Origin: Eutrophobius brisbanensis | GTDB taxonomy: Bacteria > Pseudomonadota > Gammaproteobacteria > Eutrophobiales > Eutrophobiaceae | NCBI GenBank assembly: GCA_038131795.1 | Contig: JAYPQE010000003.1 | Span: 1,488,001 to 1,552,000, forward strand | Reading direction: 5' to 3' | DNA: 64,000 bases | Part shown: positions 43,852-52,891 of the stretch, in pieces | Numbering within the stretch: the stretch's first letter is position 1 | Layout: every line of letters starts with the position of its first letter | Notes under the pieces: model-generated | Told to the model about the DNA's origin: nothing | Databases searched by the model: none | What the model saw: only the letters and a program-made list of their open reading frames with translations | Program-made: the position numbers and the translations under genes

Positions 43852-43984
43852 TAGACAGGATTAACAGGATTTACAAGATAGAATAAAAATATAAAAACCT
43901 TTTAAATGCGAGTAATCCGCAATATTTAGTAGTTAATAATAAAATATTTTTTAGTAATCTTGTAAATCCTGTTAATCCTGTCTA
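43852..43984. repeat. Inverted-repeat element between the M29-like and FtsX genes
   Basis: Perfect 28-base arms (43852-43879 and 43957-43984; inner words GATTAACAGGATTTACA and complement) enclose 77 AT-rich bases without an ORF. It lies 9 bases after one stop and 27 before the next start. The GGATTAACAGGATT word resembles dispersed repeats I recall from unrelated bacteria, but I cannot verify that here. It is MITE-like in form and could fold into a long transcript hairpin. Confidence 0.8.
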
Positions 43985-44011
43985 ATAAAGATTATAAAAG
44001 GGAGAAGTAAG

Positions 44012-46993
44012 CTGAGCGGTCATAGTCTTTACCTTGCACAGATCCTGGGGAAGCGGTCTTTTGCTGTATTTGCGTTAGTCACCTTTTTAATTGTTGCCAT
44101 CCTGGCCTCGGTTAATATTGCCTCAAGGTTTGCCCTGAAAAAATATGTAGAAGACCAACTGGATCGTATCGCCTGGGACATATCTGGATACCAGAGTGGT
44201 GATGTCCAGGCTATCCCGGAAGTATCAAGGGCACTTCGAACAACGGAAGGGATCAGTGAACACAACAACCTGATATTTCTCAGGAACTCGCTGACCAGTG
44301 AAGACGTGGCCTATATTGATGGTCAACCCATTCGTATGCCCTGGTTGTCACTGCTTACAGTCACCGATACCAGTACCCTGCCGCTGGATATCCGTCCCTC
44401 GGCAGACAAGGCCGTGTTTGCCCTGGTGGGGACCAAATCACAAATGGGCAATGCCTATGCAGAGCTGCAAAACCGCAAACATTTTGAATTAAAGATTGAA
44501 AACCACCACTCCCTGGATCCCTACGGTACGGAAGTAGATGAAGAACACGAAGACACTGAGGAAGAACTCAGGAGTATCAGTGTCTTTGAGATGGAACTGG
44601 AAAGGACCATACGTATAGAACGTAAAGATCTGAACCGCTGGTTTCTGGAACAGACCAGTTCGCCGTCATTGATACCGGAGATAGGGGCCATCCTGGTCAT
44701 ACCTTATGATGAAAATATCATTCGGAGGTTTGATGCCCTGGCCCGGGGTATTGTCACTGTCCATGAAGATGGTGACATGCACGAAGAGGCTGGTAATTAT
44801 TTTCCAGACATTATTCATTTACTGGAGATCGATTATGAGAACCAGATTTCCGGCTGGGATATTGAGGGTTCACTGGCTAATCTAGAAGTCTTGGAAAATT
44901 TCCTGAATGAACGCACCTTTACCATAGGCCCCAGGGTCTTCATTGATAATTCCACCAGGGTATTACTGGAACGGATGAATGATACTGCGCAAAAGGTGGG
45001 ACTGATCAGCCTGCTGATTGCCCTGCCGTTAATCTGGGTAGGCTGGATCCTCATGGCCAACCTCACCGGGATGTTACTCCTGAATGAACGACGTAAGTTC
45101 GGGCTTATGCGCCTTAGAGGGGCATCAGGCAAGACCATGGGCCGGGCCCTGCAATTATCTATCGGCAGTGGCGCATTACTCGGTGGCATTTTAGGGGCAT
45201 TGGTAGGCACCTTGTTACCAATCTTTTTTTATGAAGGGGGCGCCATGTTACCCCTGGACACCATATTGATTATCCAGCAACCCTATATCCTGATGACATT
45301 TATTATTATTGGTGTGATCGTCGCCCTGGCCGTTAGTAGAAAACTGGTGAAATATGCATCGCGCATCTCCCCCCTGGAAGCATCCGGCCGAGTAGTATCG
45401 TCAGAAACAAAACAGGCCGGCGTCAAATTTGGATTAGCCGGGTTCATTGCCCTGGTACTGGGCTCTTACAAGATCTTGGGATGGATCTTCAGCTACTCAT
45501 TTTTCGCAGGTTCCGAATCCAAATGGCTGGTGAGTTTTGACCAGATACTCGACTTTGCGGGATTCCCGCTGTTTGTATACGGACTGGTGACTTTCCTGGT
45601 ATCAAGAAAAGTGATCATGAACCATATCTTACAGGTTATTGTTTCAATTATTGGTGGCTCACTTAGACATCTGACACTGAAACACATTTCCACCAAACCA
45701 CAACGGGTCGCCGGCTTTCTGCTCATTGTCGCCATGATGACCACCATCGGTTTGTACCCCACCGTCATGACCGCGGTCTTTGATAACAAGATTGAACGTG
45801 GCACCCGTGTACAGGTAGGCTCTGATGTCCAACTGACTTTGAATGCATCGGATATCGTCAGTAATGAACTCCTGGCAAGTGGAGGTATAGGCGTACAGTA
45901 CAGGGCTATCCAACAGGAAATTCCTTCACTCCTGGAGACCATGAAATCCGTGGATGGTGTCAATGACATCAAATGGACAATGTTCGAAGGGGTATCCGAT
46001 GGTGTGTATATGCCCGGTTACGGCTTTAACGGCCTGCCGCTGTACTTTGTCCCCGACAATGACGACTACATGGATGCTATCTATTTTGAAGAGTCCCTTG
46101 CCCAGCAGGGTCAGTTTTCTGACCTGATGTCGAAGTTACCTCAGGGCAACATTATCATGTCCAATGCGGTGGCCGAGTTCACCAAAAAGATACCCGGTGA
46201 ATCCACCTTACTGGGCAGGCAAACTAATGGTATCGATATGGTGAATGCCACCGTCGGTGGTAGTGTCTGGTACCTGCCTGGCAGCCCACTGGTATCAGTG
46301 ACTGATCGGGAATCGTTTGATACGGCCAGGGTAGATTATGTAAATTACCTGTTCTCCAATAATGCTTATATGGTGGCAGACCCCAACCAGGAAAACCTGA
46401 ACGACCTGGATGTTTTAATCTCCGGTGCACAGTTTGCCATTGATATAGCAACTGGCAGTGATCCCTACCAGGTCAGTCAGAACATCATTCGCGCTATTGG
46501 TATCGAACCTTCCAATGTCCGTACCTATAATGAAGAGATCAGCAAGATTGGCAGTGACATGTATATCTTCCTCGCCAGGCAAAACGTCCAGATCTATTTG
46601 TTTGGTGGCCTGCTGTTGGCCATTATCGGCATCCTGTCTGTTGCCTATACCAATTATATGGAAGACCGTCGAACCCTGGGGCTGCTGAGAATTAGAGGCG
46701 CAACCCCAAGACACATGCTGCGCTTTTTTGGATCTGGCATTTTTGCACCCTCCTACATCGGTCTGATACTGGGTATCGCCGTATCATTGATAGTAGGTTT
46801 TGGTATCACCAACCTGGTCTGGCAATTACGAGAAGTCAAGAACATCCTGCTATACCTTGCCACCCGGATTGATGTATCACAACTGACCTTTAATATCGGT
46901 TTGTTATTGTTTGGCATCATCACCATAGTCGGTCTCATATTCAGCCGTTGGGTGTTTAACAAATCCGTTCGTGAAGGCCTTAGTGACAACTAA
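44012..46993 (+). CDS. Large FtsX-type ABC transporter permease, probable CTG start
   Basis: A 993-residue permease when read from CTG 44012, the first initiator-like codon after AGGGAG (7-base spacing). The added 98 residues hold the first membrane helix (SFAVFALVTFLIVAILASVN). The next ATG/GTG/TTG in frame, GTG 44306, would delete it. Then a periplasmic domain (about 50-320), an FtsX unit of three helices around NERRKFGLMRLRGASGKTM, two more helices, a re-entry helix (FLLIVAMMTTIGLYPTVMTAV), a second periplasmic domain and a second FtsX unit (EDRRTLGLLRIRGATPRHM). This two-FtsX layout is that of LolE/MacB-like or lipoprotein/peptide exporters. Partner ATPase follows. Confidence 0.88.
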   Translation: MSGHSLYLAQILGKRSFAVFALVTFLIVAILASVNIASRFALKKYVEDQLDRIAWDISGYQSGDVQAIPEVSRALRTTEGISEHNNLIFLRNSLTSEDVAYIDGQPIRMPWLSLLTVTDTSTLPLDIRPSADKAVFALVGTKSQMGNAYAELQNRKHFELKIENHHSLDPYGTEVDEEHEDTEEELRSISVFEMELERTIRIERKDLNRWFLEQTSSPSLIPEIGAILVIPYDENIIRRFDALARGIVTVHEDGDMHEEAGNYFPDIIHLLEIDYENQISGWDIEGSLANLEVLENFLNERTFTIGPRVFIDNSTRVLLERMNDTAQKVGLISLLIALPLIWVGWILMANLTGMLLLNERRKFGLMRLRGASGKTMGRALQLSIGSGALLGGILGALVGTLLPIFFYEGGAMLPLDTILIIQQPYILMTFIIIGVIVALAVSRKLVKYASRISPLEASGRVVSSETKQAGVKFGLAGFIALVLGSYKILGWIFSYSFFAGSESKWLVSFDQILDFAGFPLFVYGLVTFLVSRKVIMNHILQVIVSIIGGSLRHLTLKHISTKPQRVAGFLLIVAMMTTIGLYPTVMTAVFDNKIERGTRVQVGSDVQLTLNASDIVSNELLASGGIGVQYRAIQQEIPSLLETMKSVDGVNDIKWTMFEGVSDGVYMPGYGFNGLPLYFVPDNDDYMDAIYFEESLAQQGQFSDLMSKLPQGNIIMSNAVAEFTKKIPGESTLLGRQTNGIDMVNATVGGSVWYLPGSPLVSVTDRESFDTARVDYVNYLFSNNAYMVADPNQENLNDLDVLISGAQFAIDIATGSDPYQVSQNIIRAIGIEPSNVRTYNEEISKIGSDMYIFLARQNVQIYLFGGLLLAIIGILSVAYTNYMEDRRTLGLLRIRGATPRHMLRFFGSGIFAPSYIGLILGIAVSLIVGFGITNLVWQLREVKNILLYLATRIDVSQLTFNIGLLLFGIITIVGLIFSRWVFNKSVREGLSDN

Positions 46994-47015
46994 CATTATT
47001 CAACAGGAAACAAGT

Positions 47016-47714
47016 ATGAGTGATTCAGACACTATGATAGAAGTAAACAAGGTAGTAAAAAAATACAATACCGCTGCGGGTGAAGTCCAGGCCTTGAAGG
47101 AAATCTCCTGGGAAATAAAACGGGGGGAAGCCATTGCCATTATGGGACCCAGTGGCTGTGGCAAGACCACCCTGCTAAACCTTATGGGTTCCATGGACCA
47201 TGCCACTAATGGCAAGATCATGGTGGATGGCCAGGACGTGACCCGCATGAGTGAACGGGAAGCTGAGTTATACCGCCTTAAAAAAGTTGGGTTTATTTTT
47301 CAGTTTTTTAACCTGGTGCCATCATTAACCGCCATTGAAAACCTGGAACTCCCTATGGTCCTGGCTGAAATTCCAAAAGAGGAACGATTAAAGAAGGCCC
47401 AGGAACTGCTGGATGCTGTGGGATTGGGCGAAAAAGGCCATAAACGCCCGGAGGAACTCAGCGGTGGTGAACAACAACGGGTCGCAGTGTGTCTGGCGTT
47501 GGTCAATGATCCCGATCTTATCCTCGCCGATGAACCCACCGGCAACCTGGATGTAAAGAATATGGAGACCATCACTAACCTGCTGATATCACTGGCAAAA
47601 GAACAGGGTAAAACGGTAATTGTTGCCACCCACGACCAGAAAATGGCCGATACCTTTCCCCATACCTACCGGATGCGGGACGGCAAGTTTGAATCCCAGG
47701 TCCAAAGCCAATAA
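47016..47714 (+). CDS. ABC transporter ATP-binding protein, LolD/MacB type
   Basis: A 232-residue ATPase. Walker A GPSGCGKTTLL, Q-loop FQFFNLVPSLTAIENLELP (typical LolD/MacB/FtsE phrase), signature LSGGEQQRVAVCLAL, Walker B DLILADEPTGNLD and the switch histidine in VIVATHDQKMAD. ATG 47016 with AGGAAA upstream; an earlier in-frame start overlaps the permease. It energises the FtsX permease just before it, acting mechanically on the periplasmic side. The second M29-like gene follows after 36 bases. Confidence 0.95.
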   Translation: MSDSDTMIEVNKVVKKYNTAAGEVQALKEISWEIKRGEAIAIMGPSGCGKTTLLNLMGSMDHATNGKIMVDGQDVTRMSEREAELYRLKKVGFIFQFFNLVPSLTAIENLELPMVLAEIPKEERLKKAQELLDAVGLGEKGHKRPEELSGGEQQRVAVCLALVNDPDLILADEPTGNLDVKNMETITNLLISLAKEQGKTVIVATHDQKMADTFPHTYRMRDGKFESQVQSQ

Positions 47715-47750
47715 TATTAACAGCAACGAATACCTGCCGGGAGGTCACTC

Positions 47751-49568
47751 ATGAATCAACTCTTCTCAACTCTGATGTGCTTTTCGATCCTGAGCATGGT
47801 GAGTTCTGCTTTGTATGCGGATAATCATCTGACACCCGAGCAACAGCAGATGACCATTGCAGAGCGAAACCTGGTATATGCCCCCTGGGACCCCGCGGAT
47901 CTGGAAAAACGTCGACAGGAAATAGGGTTGATAGGACCCGGTACTGCGACACCTTACCCAGAGGCAAGATTTCCCGGGTACCTGAAGAAACCTGATAACA
48001 TTGAAGACCTGATGCCACAGGCGCGGTATGCCGTATCGCAAAAAGGTGGACGGGCCCCTCTCGGATTAGTGGAGCCCGGTGATATTGTTTTTATCCCTTT
48101 ACCTCATTATGCCGATCCCATGGTCACCGAGGCCGTCACCCGGGCCTTTAATGAACGCCGTGTGGAAGTACGTTTCATATTTGAATATGAACTGGCGGGT
48201 ATTTCCAAGGAAGACCTGGAAACCATCCAGGAGATTAAAAATGTCTTCAAGGCGGGTGATGGTCAACAGGAATTAAATTATTTAAGGACGACGGGCGCAT
48301 TTGAAAACTGGGATGCGGCAGTGGCCTGGACCCGTGAGAAAGACCCGGAGCTTGCCGATGCCACATGGCCTCAGTTTGAATACCCCAATGAACGACTTGA
48401 AAATCTGGCAAAGAATTACCAGTCGCTGGTGAATGCTGCTGTGGTCAAGTACCTGGATGAACATCCAGAAGTCAATAAAGTCTTCTGGCGCACCGGTGGA
48501 CGTCCGTTTGCCATGCATGCACTGAAACACCACGCCACCAAGATGGTGGGGAATTACACTTACCTGAATAACTTTGACATTATGAGCAAGGTCCCGGCCT
48601 ATCCTTCTGATGTATGGCGTATGATAGAAGGCAAGATGATCGAGCCTATGGCCTATACGGACCGGGTGGAAGTCACCGATCCGGAAGGCAGTGTCTTTTA
48701 CTTTGAGCTAACACCGGAAGAGGCCAGTATCTGGAGCCAGGGATCCTACCTGCAGGGCCATATCTTTATGATCCCATCACAGTCCTCAGGCATTTGGCCC
48801 TTCTCCTTTATCCAATATCCGGTACAGGAGAACAAATGGCTGCCCACGGTACAGGTGACAACGGCAAATGGCATCATCGCCTCCAGTAACAGCCATGCCT
48901 CCAACCACCCCAGGATGGAAATACATTTCGAAAATGGTTATGTGAAAAAGATTAAAGGTGGTGGCCTCTACGGAGATGGTTTCCGGTTATGGCTGAGTTA
49001 TCCCAATATCAACGAAGTCACCTGGCCCTTCCAGAAGAACCCTGGATTCTGGTGGCTGTTTGAGGCCGGTACCGGAACTAATCCCAAGTACTTCAAACAC
49101 CCGGGAGAAATGCTGATTGGCAGTAACCTGTCAGAACGTAATGCCGGTGGGGTTATACACTGGTCTTTTGGTGCAGAAGTCAAAAATGGGCCTGAGCCTG
49201 ATATGGAGAAGGCCGCACGCTCGCCTGACTCATTCGAGTTTGGCAAAAAATATAACCTGCCAGTGGGGCATGCCATGCATAATCATGTGTTGATGCCCAC
49301 TTATCAGATGCGCCTGCGCGATACCGGTAACTGGATCACTGCCATTGAGCATGGTCAGATCATGGCCAGCCGGGATCCTGAAGTCCGCGCCATTGCTTCT
49401 CGCTACGGCAGCCCGGATGAGATCCTGCGCCGCGACTGGATCCCGGAGTTACCTGGCATTACCGCCCCCGGCAATTACAATAATGATTATGCCTCCGACC
49501 CGGGTACCCACTGGATTGACTGGGCCAATAGTATCTTTGATGGGTCGAATGAGTATTTATCCGAGTAA
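47751..49568 (+). CDS. Exported M29 aminopeptidase-like protein B
   Basis: A 605-residue paralogue of the protein at 42037, alignable end to end. Signal peptide to about residue 24 (LYADN). Same signature: NLVYAPWDPADLEKRRQE, IGPG, YPEARFPGYLKKP. Same M29-like core: YTDRVEVTDPEGSVF, IIASSNSHASNHPRMEIHFE, GGGLYGDG, GTGTNPKYF and GGVIHWSFGAEV. The expected HxD ligand motif is MHNHVLMPT, different from protein A, so metal binding is doubtful in both. Strong ribosome site (GGGAGGTC). With the FtsX/LolD-type pair between A and B, the four look like one system. Confidence 0.72.
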   Translation: MNQLFSTLMCFSILSMVSSALYADNHLTPEQQQMTIAERNLVYAPWDPADLEKRRQEIGLIGPGTATPYPEARFPGYLKKPDNIEDLMPQARYAVSQKGGRAPLGLVEPGDIVFIPLPHYADPMVTEAVTRAFNERRVEVRFIFEYELAGISKEDLETIQEIKNVFKAGDGQQELNYLRTTGAFENWDAAVAWTREKDPELADATWPQFEYPNERLENLAKNYQSLVNAAVVKYLDEHPEVNKVFWRTGGRPFAMHALKHHATKMVGNYTYLNNFDIMSKVPAYPSDVWRMIEGKMIEPMAYTDRVEVTDPEGSVFYFELTPEEASIWSQGSYLQGHIFMIPSQSSGIWPFSFIQYPVQENKWLPTVQVTTANGIIASSNSHASNHPRMEIHFENGYVKKIKGGGLYGDGFRLWLSYPNINEVTWPFQKNPGFWWLFEAGTGTNPKYFKHPGEMLIGSNLSERNAGGVIHWSFGAEVKNGPEPDMEKAARSPDSFEFGKKYNLPVGHAMHNHVLMPTYQMRLRDTGNWITAIEHGQIMASRDPEVRAIASRYGSPDEILRRDWIPELPGITAPGNYNNDYASDPGTHWIDWANSIFDGSNEYLSE

Positions 49569-49593
49569 AAAGTATTAAAGCAATGTACGCGTC

Positions 49594-49721
49594 ATTCTGG
49601 CGAACGCCTACATGGATGTAGGCGGTAGAGCGACGCAGGAGCCAAAGCCGAAGCCAGAATCTAATAAAAAAAGTGCGCCGTAGGCGCCCATTAAATCGAT
49701 TGGATGCCGGGTCAAGCCCGG
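49594..49721. repeat. Palindromic intergenic repeats between convergent genes
   Basis: ATTCTGGC (49594-49601) pairs with GCCAGAAT (49653-49660), enclosing CGCCTACA/TGTAGGCG (49605-49612/49617-49624). Two small hairpins follow: GCGCC/GGCGC at 49675-49687 and CCGGG/CCCGG at 49707-49721. Together they resemble REP/BIME-type repeats of proteobacteria and could end transcription from both sides. Confidence 0.6.
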
Positions 49722-49757
49722 TATGACGGTTGAAATGCTTCTAACTTTTTTACAAAT

Positions 49758-51887
49758 TTAAAACGTTCCACTTAACCTTAACACCAACTCCCTGCCCCCG
49801 TCCCGCCGACGTTCAATAAACCCATCAATGGGAGACAGGTCACGACGACCTGTAAAGAGGGTGCGGTCACGAGAATCGATAACATCAAATACACGGTTCA
49901 CTTCAAACCTGACCTTGATTCCAAACCACCGGGTGGTTTCTATAAAGGTATTGACCTCGGCACTTTCATTCAGGGCTTCAAACTCATTGACCCGATAGAA
50001 TGGCCGGCGGGTTCGGGTCTTAATATTCCATCCCCAGGCGATACGTGGTACTTCAAAGTCCTGGCGAAAATCCAGGGCCAGGGCAAATTTATTTTCATTT
50101 CGCAGATAGGCAAAATCACTGGGCACACCAAACTGACTGGTGCTGGAGAGCACCCGGGCATTACCGGTAACAGGGTCGGTTACGCTAGAATCCTGCCATC
50201 TGGCCTTAACATCCAGCCTCGCCCCGGCAAGGGCGACCCAGTCAAGGGGGAAGGTCCCTTCAAATTCCATTCCCCAGCGACGACCATTACCGATGTTGCC
50301 GGGTGCCTCAAAGGTATCAGATAGAGGCAGGAGGTCTTCTACATCTGATATCCAGTCATGAAAGGCCCTGATGGTCACCACGGTAAATTCTCCAAATCGA
50401 CGTTCATGAGAAACTTTTGCCACCCAGGTTGCTTCGGGTTTTAAATCGGGATTACCCAATGCCAGGTCATCATCTTCAAACACAGTTGAACTGACAAAGT
50501 CATCAAAATTTAATTGCGAGACCTCCCTGGCAACACGTAAGCGGTATTGCTGCCGTTGGGAGGAGGAGTATGTCATTAACATCTCGGGCTTAATAAACGT
50601 AAAACTGCGTTCCAGCTCTGTATCGCCCGTCTGATTTATAGTGGATACCTCAAGTCCCAGGCCATAGACCAGTTCAAGATGACCAATATTCCAGTTGTCC
50701 TTGATGACAAAATCACCCCGGGTCTCTTCGACCCGGGTATTGGCGCCCGGGACAGGGACATTTACCAGTCCTCCCCCGGTATCTTCGGTCTGTTGCAACT
50801 CACCATCGAGTGAATTAAATGCCCCTTCGAGATTTACCTGGACCGTATGGTTTTCGATACCCGTCCAGTCCATCTCTAATCGACCTATCAGTTCCTTGCT
50901 AACATTTCTACTGGTAGCAGTTCGAATGGCTGTCTGGGTACCAAGGGTATCCAGTGTCCTTTGAGTGGAAACTTCGCCATCACGCTGCCGTGTAAACAGC
51001 AAGATGGCTTTACCACTCAGGTGTTCAGACAGATAACGTTCAGCATCCAGCCCAAATTCAAATTGCCGGGTATCGATTTCATCCAGGAACAGTTCATCCC
51101 TGGCCAGCACACCAGGTAATTGTGGCACACGGTTGGATACCAGGTCTGCATCCGTACTGATATCACCCAGTTTAAGATTGGTCTGCAGCAGGGTGTCATT
51201 GATTTCTGTGGCCGCATTAAAGTTAAGGTAAAACTCCCAGCCTTTATTCAGCACATCATCAGTACGTAGTTCGGTCAATGACCTGTCTGGATCAAGTAAC
51301 TCATCCGTACCCACATCTCCGAAGATGATCCGCCGGGTTTCAAAACCCAGGTTATAATCAATCCCCTCCCACTGATTGGTAAGTGAAATATCCCCCCCCG
51401 GACCATAGGGTTTGGGCTCCAGGTTCTTTTCCAGAAACATATTCCATTGCACCGATGCACCGGAGCCTTCTATTAGATTGACATTGGCAACAATGGCGTA
51501 GCCACCTAGATCAATCCCCCGTACCTGCCCACGGATGACTTCAATGCTATCCACATTACTGGCGGGAATACGATTGAGAATAGTGGAGATCAAATCCTGC
51601 TTGGCGCTGGGCCTGCGGTCGTTAATTAAAATATTCCCGGTGGCACCCCCAAAACCACGTTTGTCTTCACCTTCATCTATCTGAAATCCCGGCAGGACAT
51701 TCACCATATCCAGTGCGGTGTTGGGTTGATAGCGTTGAAAGAAACTGGAAGGATATGCCACGATCTCATCATTACCACTATCTATACCAGTTTCATGCTC
51801 GTCCGCATTTACCTGACATATATATACAATAAGAACAAGACTGATTAATAGCTTGTAATAAAAATTGGTTTTTTTAATTTTGAACAT
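49758..51887 (-). CDS. TonB-dependent outer-membrane receptor (paralogue 2)
   Basis: A 709-residue receptor: signal peptide (cut near VNADE, residue 28), plug (about 42-140; VLPGFQIDEGEDKRGFGG, ILINDRRPSAKQD, SIEVIRGQVRG) and a beta-barrel closing in LVLRLSGTF with terminal Phe. It is the paralogue of 1496-3607 with matching blocks along its whole length. It is convergent with the M29-like/ABC cluster, with palindromic repeats between them, so it is not in their operon but probably belongs to the same functional set. The ligand is unknown. Confidence 0.92.
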   Translation of the reverse strand: MFKIKKTNFYYKLLISLVLIVYICQVNADEHETGIDSGNDEIVAYPSSFFQRYQPNTALDMVNVLPGFQIDEGEDKRGFGGATGNILINDRRPSAKQDLISTILNRIPASNVDSIEVIRGQVRGIDLGGYAIVANVNLIEGSGASVQWNMFLEKNLEPKPYGPGGDISLTNQWEGIDYNLGFETRRIIFGDVGTDELLDPDRSLTELRTDDVLNKGWEFYLNFNAATEINDTLLQTNLKLGDISTDADLVSNRVPQLPGVLARDELFLDEIDTRQFEFGLDAERYLSEHLSGKAILLFTRQRDGEVSTQRTLDTLGTQTAIRTATSRNVSKELIGRLEMDWTGIENHTVQVNLEGAFNSLDGELQQTEDTGGGLVNVPVPGANTRVEETRGDFVIKDNWNIGHLELVYGLGLEVSTINQTGDTELERSFTFIKPEMLMTYSSSQRQQYRLRVAREVSQLNFDDFVSSTVFEDDDLALGNPDLKPEATWVAKVSHERRFGEFTVVTIRAFHDWISDVEDLLPLSDTFEAPGNIGNGRRWGMEFEGTFPLDWVALAGARLDVKARWQDSSVTDPVTGNARVLSSTSQFGVPSDFAYLRNENKFALALDFRQDFEVPRIAWGWNIKTRTRRPFYRVNEFEALNESAEVNTFIETTRWFGIKVRFEVNRVFDVIDSRDRTLFTGRRDLSPIDGFIERRRDGGRELVLRLSGTF

Positions 51888-51961
51888 GTTCGTCCGAATT
51901 TTATTTTTTTATGACTTTTATCCATACTACCTTACAGACTTGTTAAATAGTTGCAGGAATT

Positions 51962-52534
51962 ATGAAAGCCAATCAAAAAAATACCAGGATTAGTTCTTTT
52001 TCTTATATCCTGGTTGGATTATTTCTAAATATACTCAATTCAACCTATGCAGTAGAGCTGGATGTCCCATACGTAGAGACACCGCCTGAACTGATTGATG
52101 TGATGATGGAGATTGCTGAAATAGGCCCTGATGATTATGTGATAGATCTGGGCACGGGCGACGGCCGTATTCTAATTGCGGCAGCGAAACGTGGCGCCAG
52201 CGGAACCGGCATTGACCTGGATCCCATTCGTATTAAAGAGGCAAAGCAAAATGCACTCGATAAAGGTGTAAATGATCAGGTAACATTTATAGAACAGGAC
52301 CTGTTTGATACTGACCTTTCAAAGGCCACGGTGATCACCCTGTTTCTAAATGAAGAGGTCAATATGCGTCTTCGCCCCACTCTGTTAAAGCTGAAACCTG
52401 GGACAAAAATCGTCTCACATATGTTCGCCATGGGAGACTGGCAGCCCACACGTTATCAGCAGGTACTGAGAAACAATAATGGGAATTTTCTCATCCACGA
52501 AGTGTTTTACTGGGAAGTGCCTGAGAGTAACTAA
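51962..52534 (+). CDS. SAM-dependent methyltransferase with a signal peptide
   Basis: A 190-residue class I methyltransferase. SAM motif I is VIDLGTGDGRILIAAA, the acidic ligand follows in GIDLDPIRI, and motif post I/II is TFIEQDLFD. Preceding the domain is VPYVETPPELIDVMMEI, seen in a bacterial subfamily that carries export signals. The N-terminus (SSFSYILVGLFLNILNSTYA) is a convincing signal peptide, odd for an enzyme using a cytoplasmic cofactor. It is divergent from TonB receptor 2 by 74 bases. Real export and target are unknown. Confidence 0.85.
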   Translation: MKANQKNTRISSFSYILVGLFLNILNSTYAVELDVPYVETPPELIDVMMEIAEIGPDDYVIDLGTGDGRILIAAAKRGASGTGIDLDPIRIKEAKQNALDKGVNDQVTFIEQDLFDTDLSKATVITLFLNEEVNMRLRPTLLKLKPGTKIVSHMFAMGDWQPTRYQQVLRNNNGNFLIHEVFYWEVPESN

Positions 52535-52891
52535 TTTCCTCTAAATAAATATCCGATCAATTTTAGAATAAAAAAACCAGGATATCTCTTTTGAGATATC
52601 CCGGTGAATTCGTTACTACTTATTCAAAAAAGTTATATTTAAATTGTTCATGAAATGTGAAAAATATAAAACCATGACCAAATATATATAAGTAATCAAT
52701 CTAATTCAGAAAAGGCGGGACTTTTAATAGTTTATTAAATAATTTTTATTTCAAATTATTTTGTGAATATAGATTATGAATTCACTCCTTGCTGAAGTAG
52801 TTCATTTAGCGCATTTATGGTACGAATGTTGAAAAAATTAGAAGCTAATATTGATGCCAGCAATTAGCAATTTTATGAAATTATTTTAATT
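52535..52891. other. Gene-free AT-rich region with one hairpin
   Basis: No protein-like frame is seen in 357 bases. GGATATCTC (52580-52588) pairs with GAGATATCC (52593-52601); on the minus strand it is followed by a T-rich run, so it can terminate minus-strand transcripts and possibly both. The rest (52620-52891) is AT-rich without structure I can name. Confidence 0.5.

Noticed and set aside
43852..43984. Insertion sequence
   Set aside because: Only 133 bases, no transposase frame; at most a non-autonomous element.
42037..49714. RiPP or antibiotic biosynthesis cluster with immunity pump
   Set aside because: No precursor peptide or modification enzyme could be found around the ABC genes; the FtsX-type pump alone is not enough.
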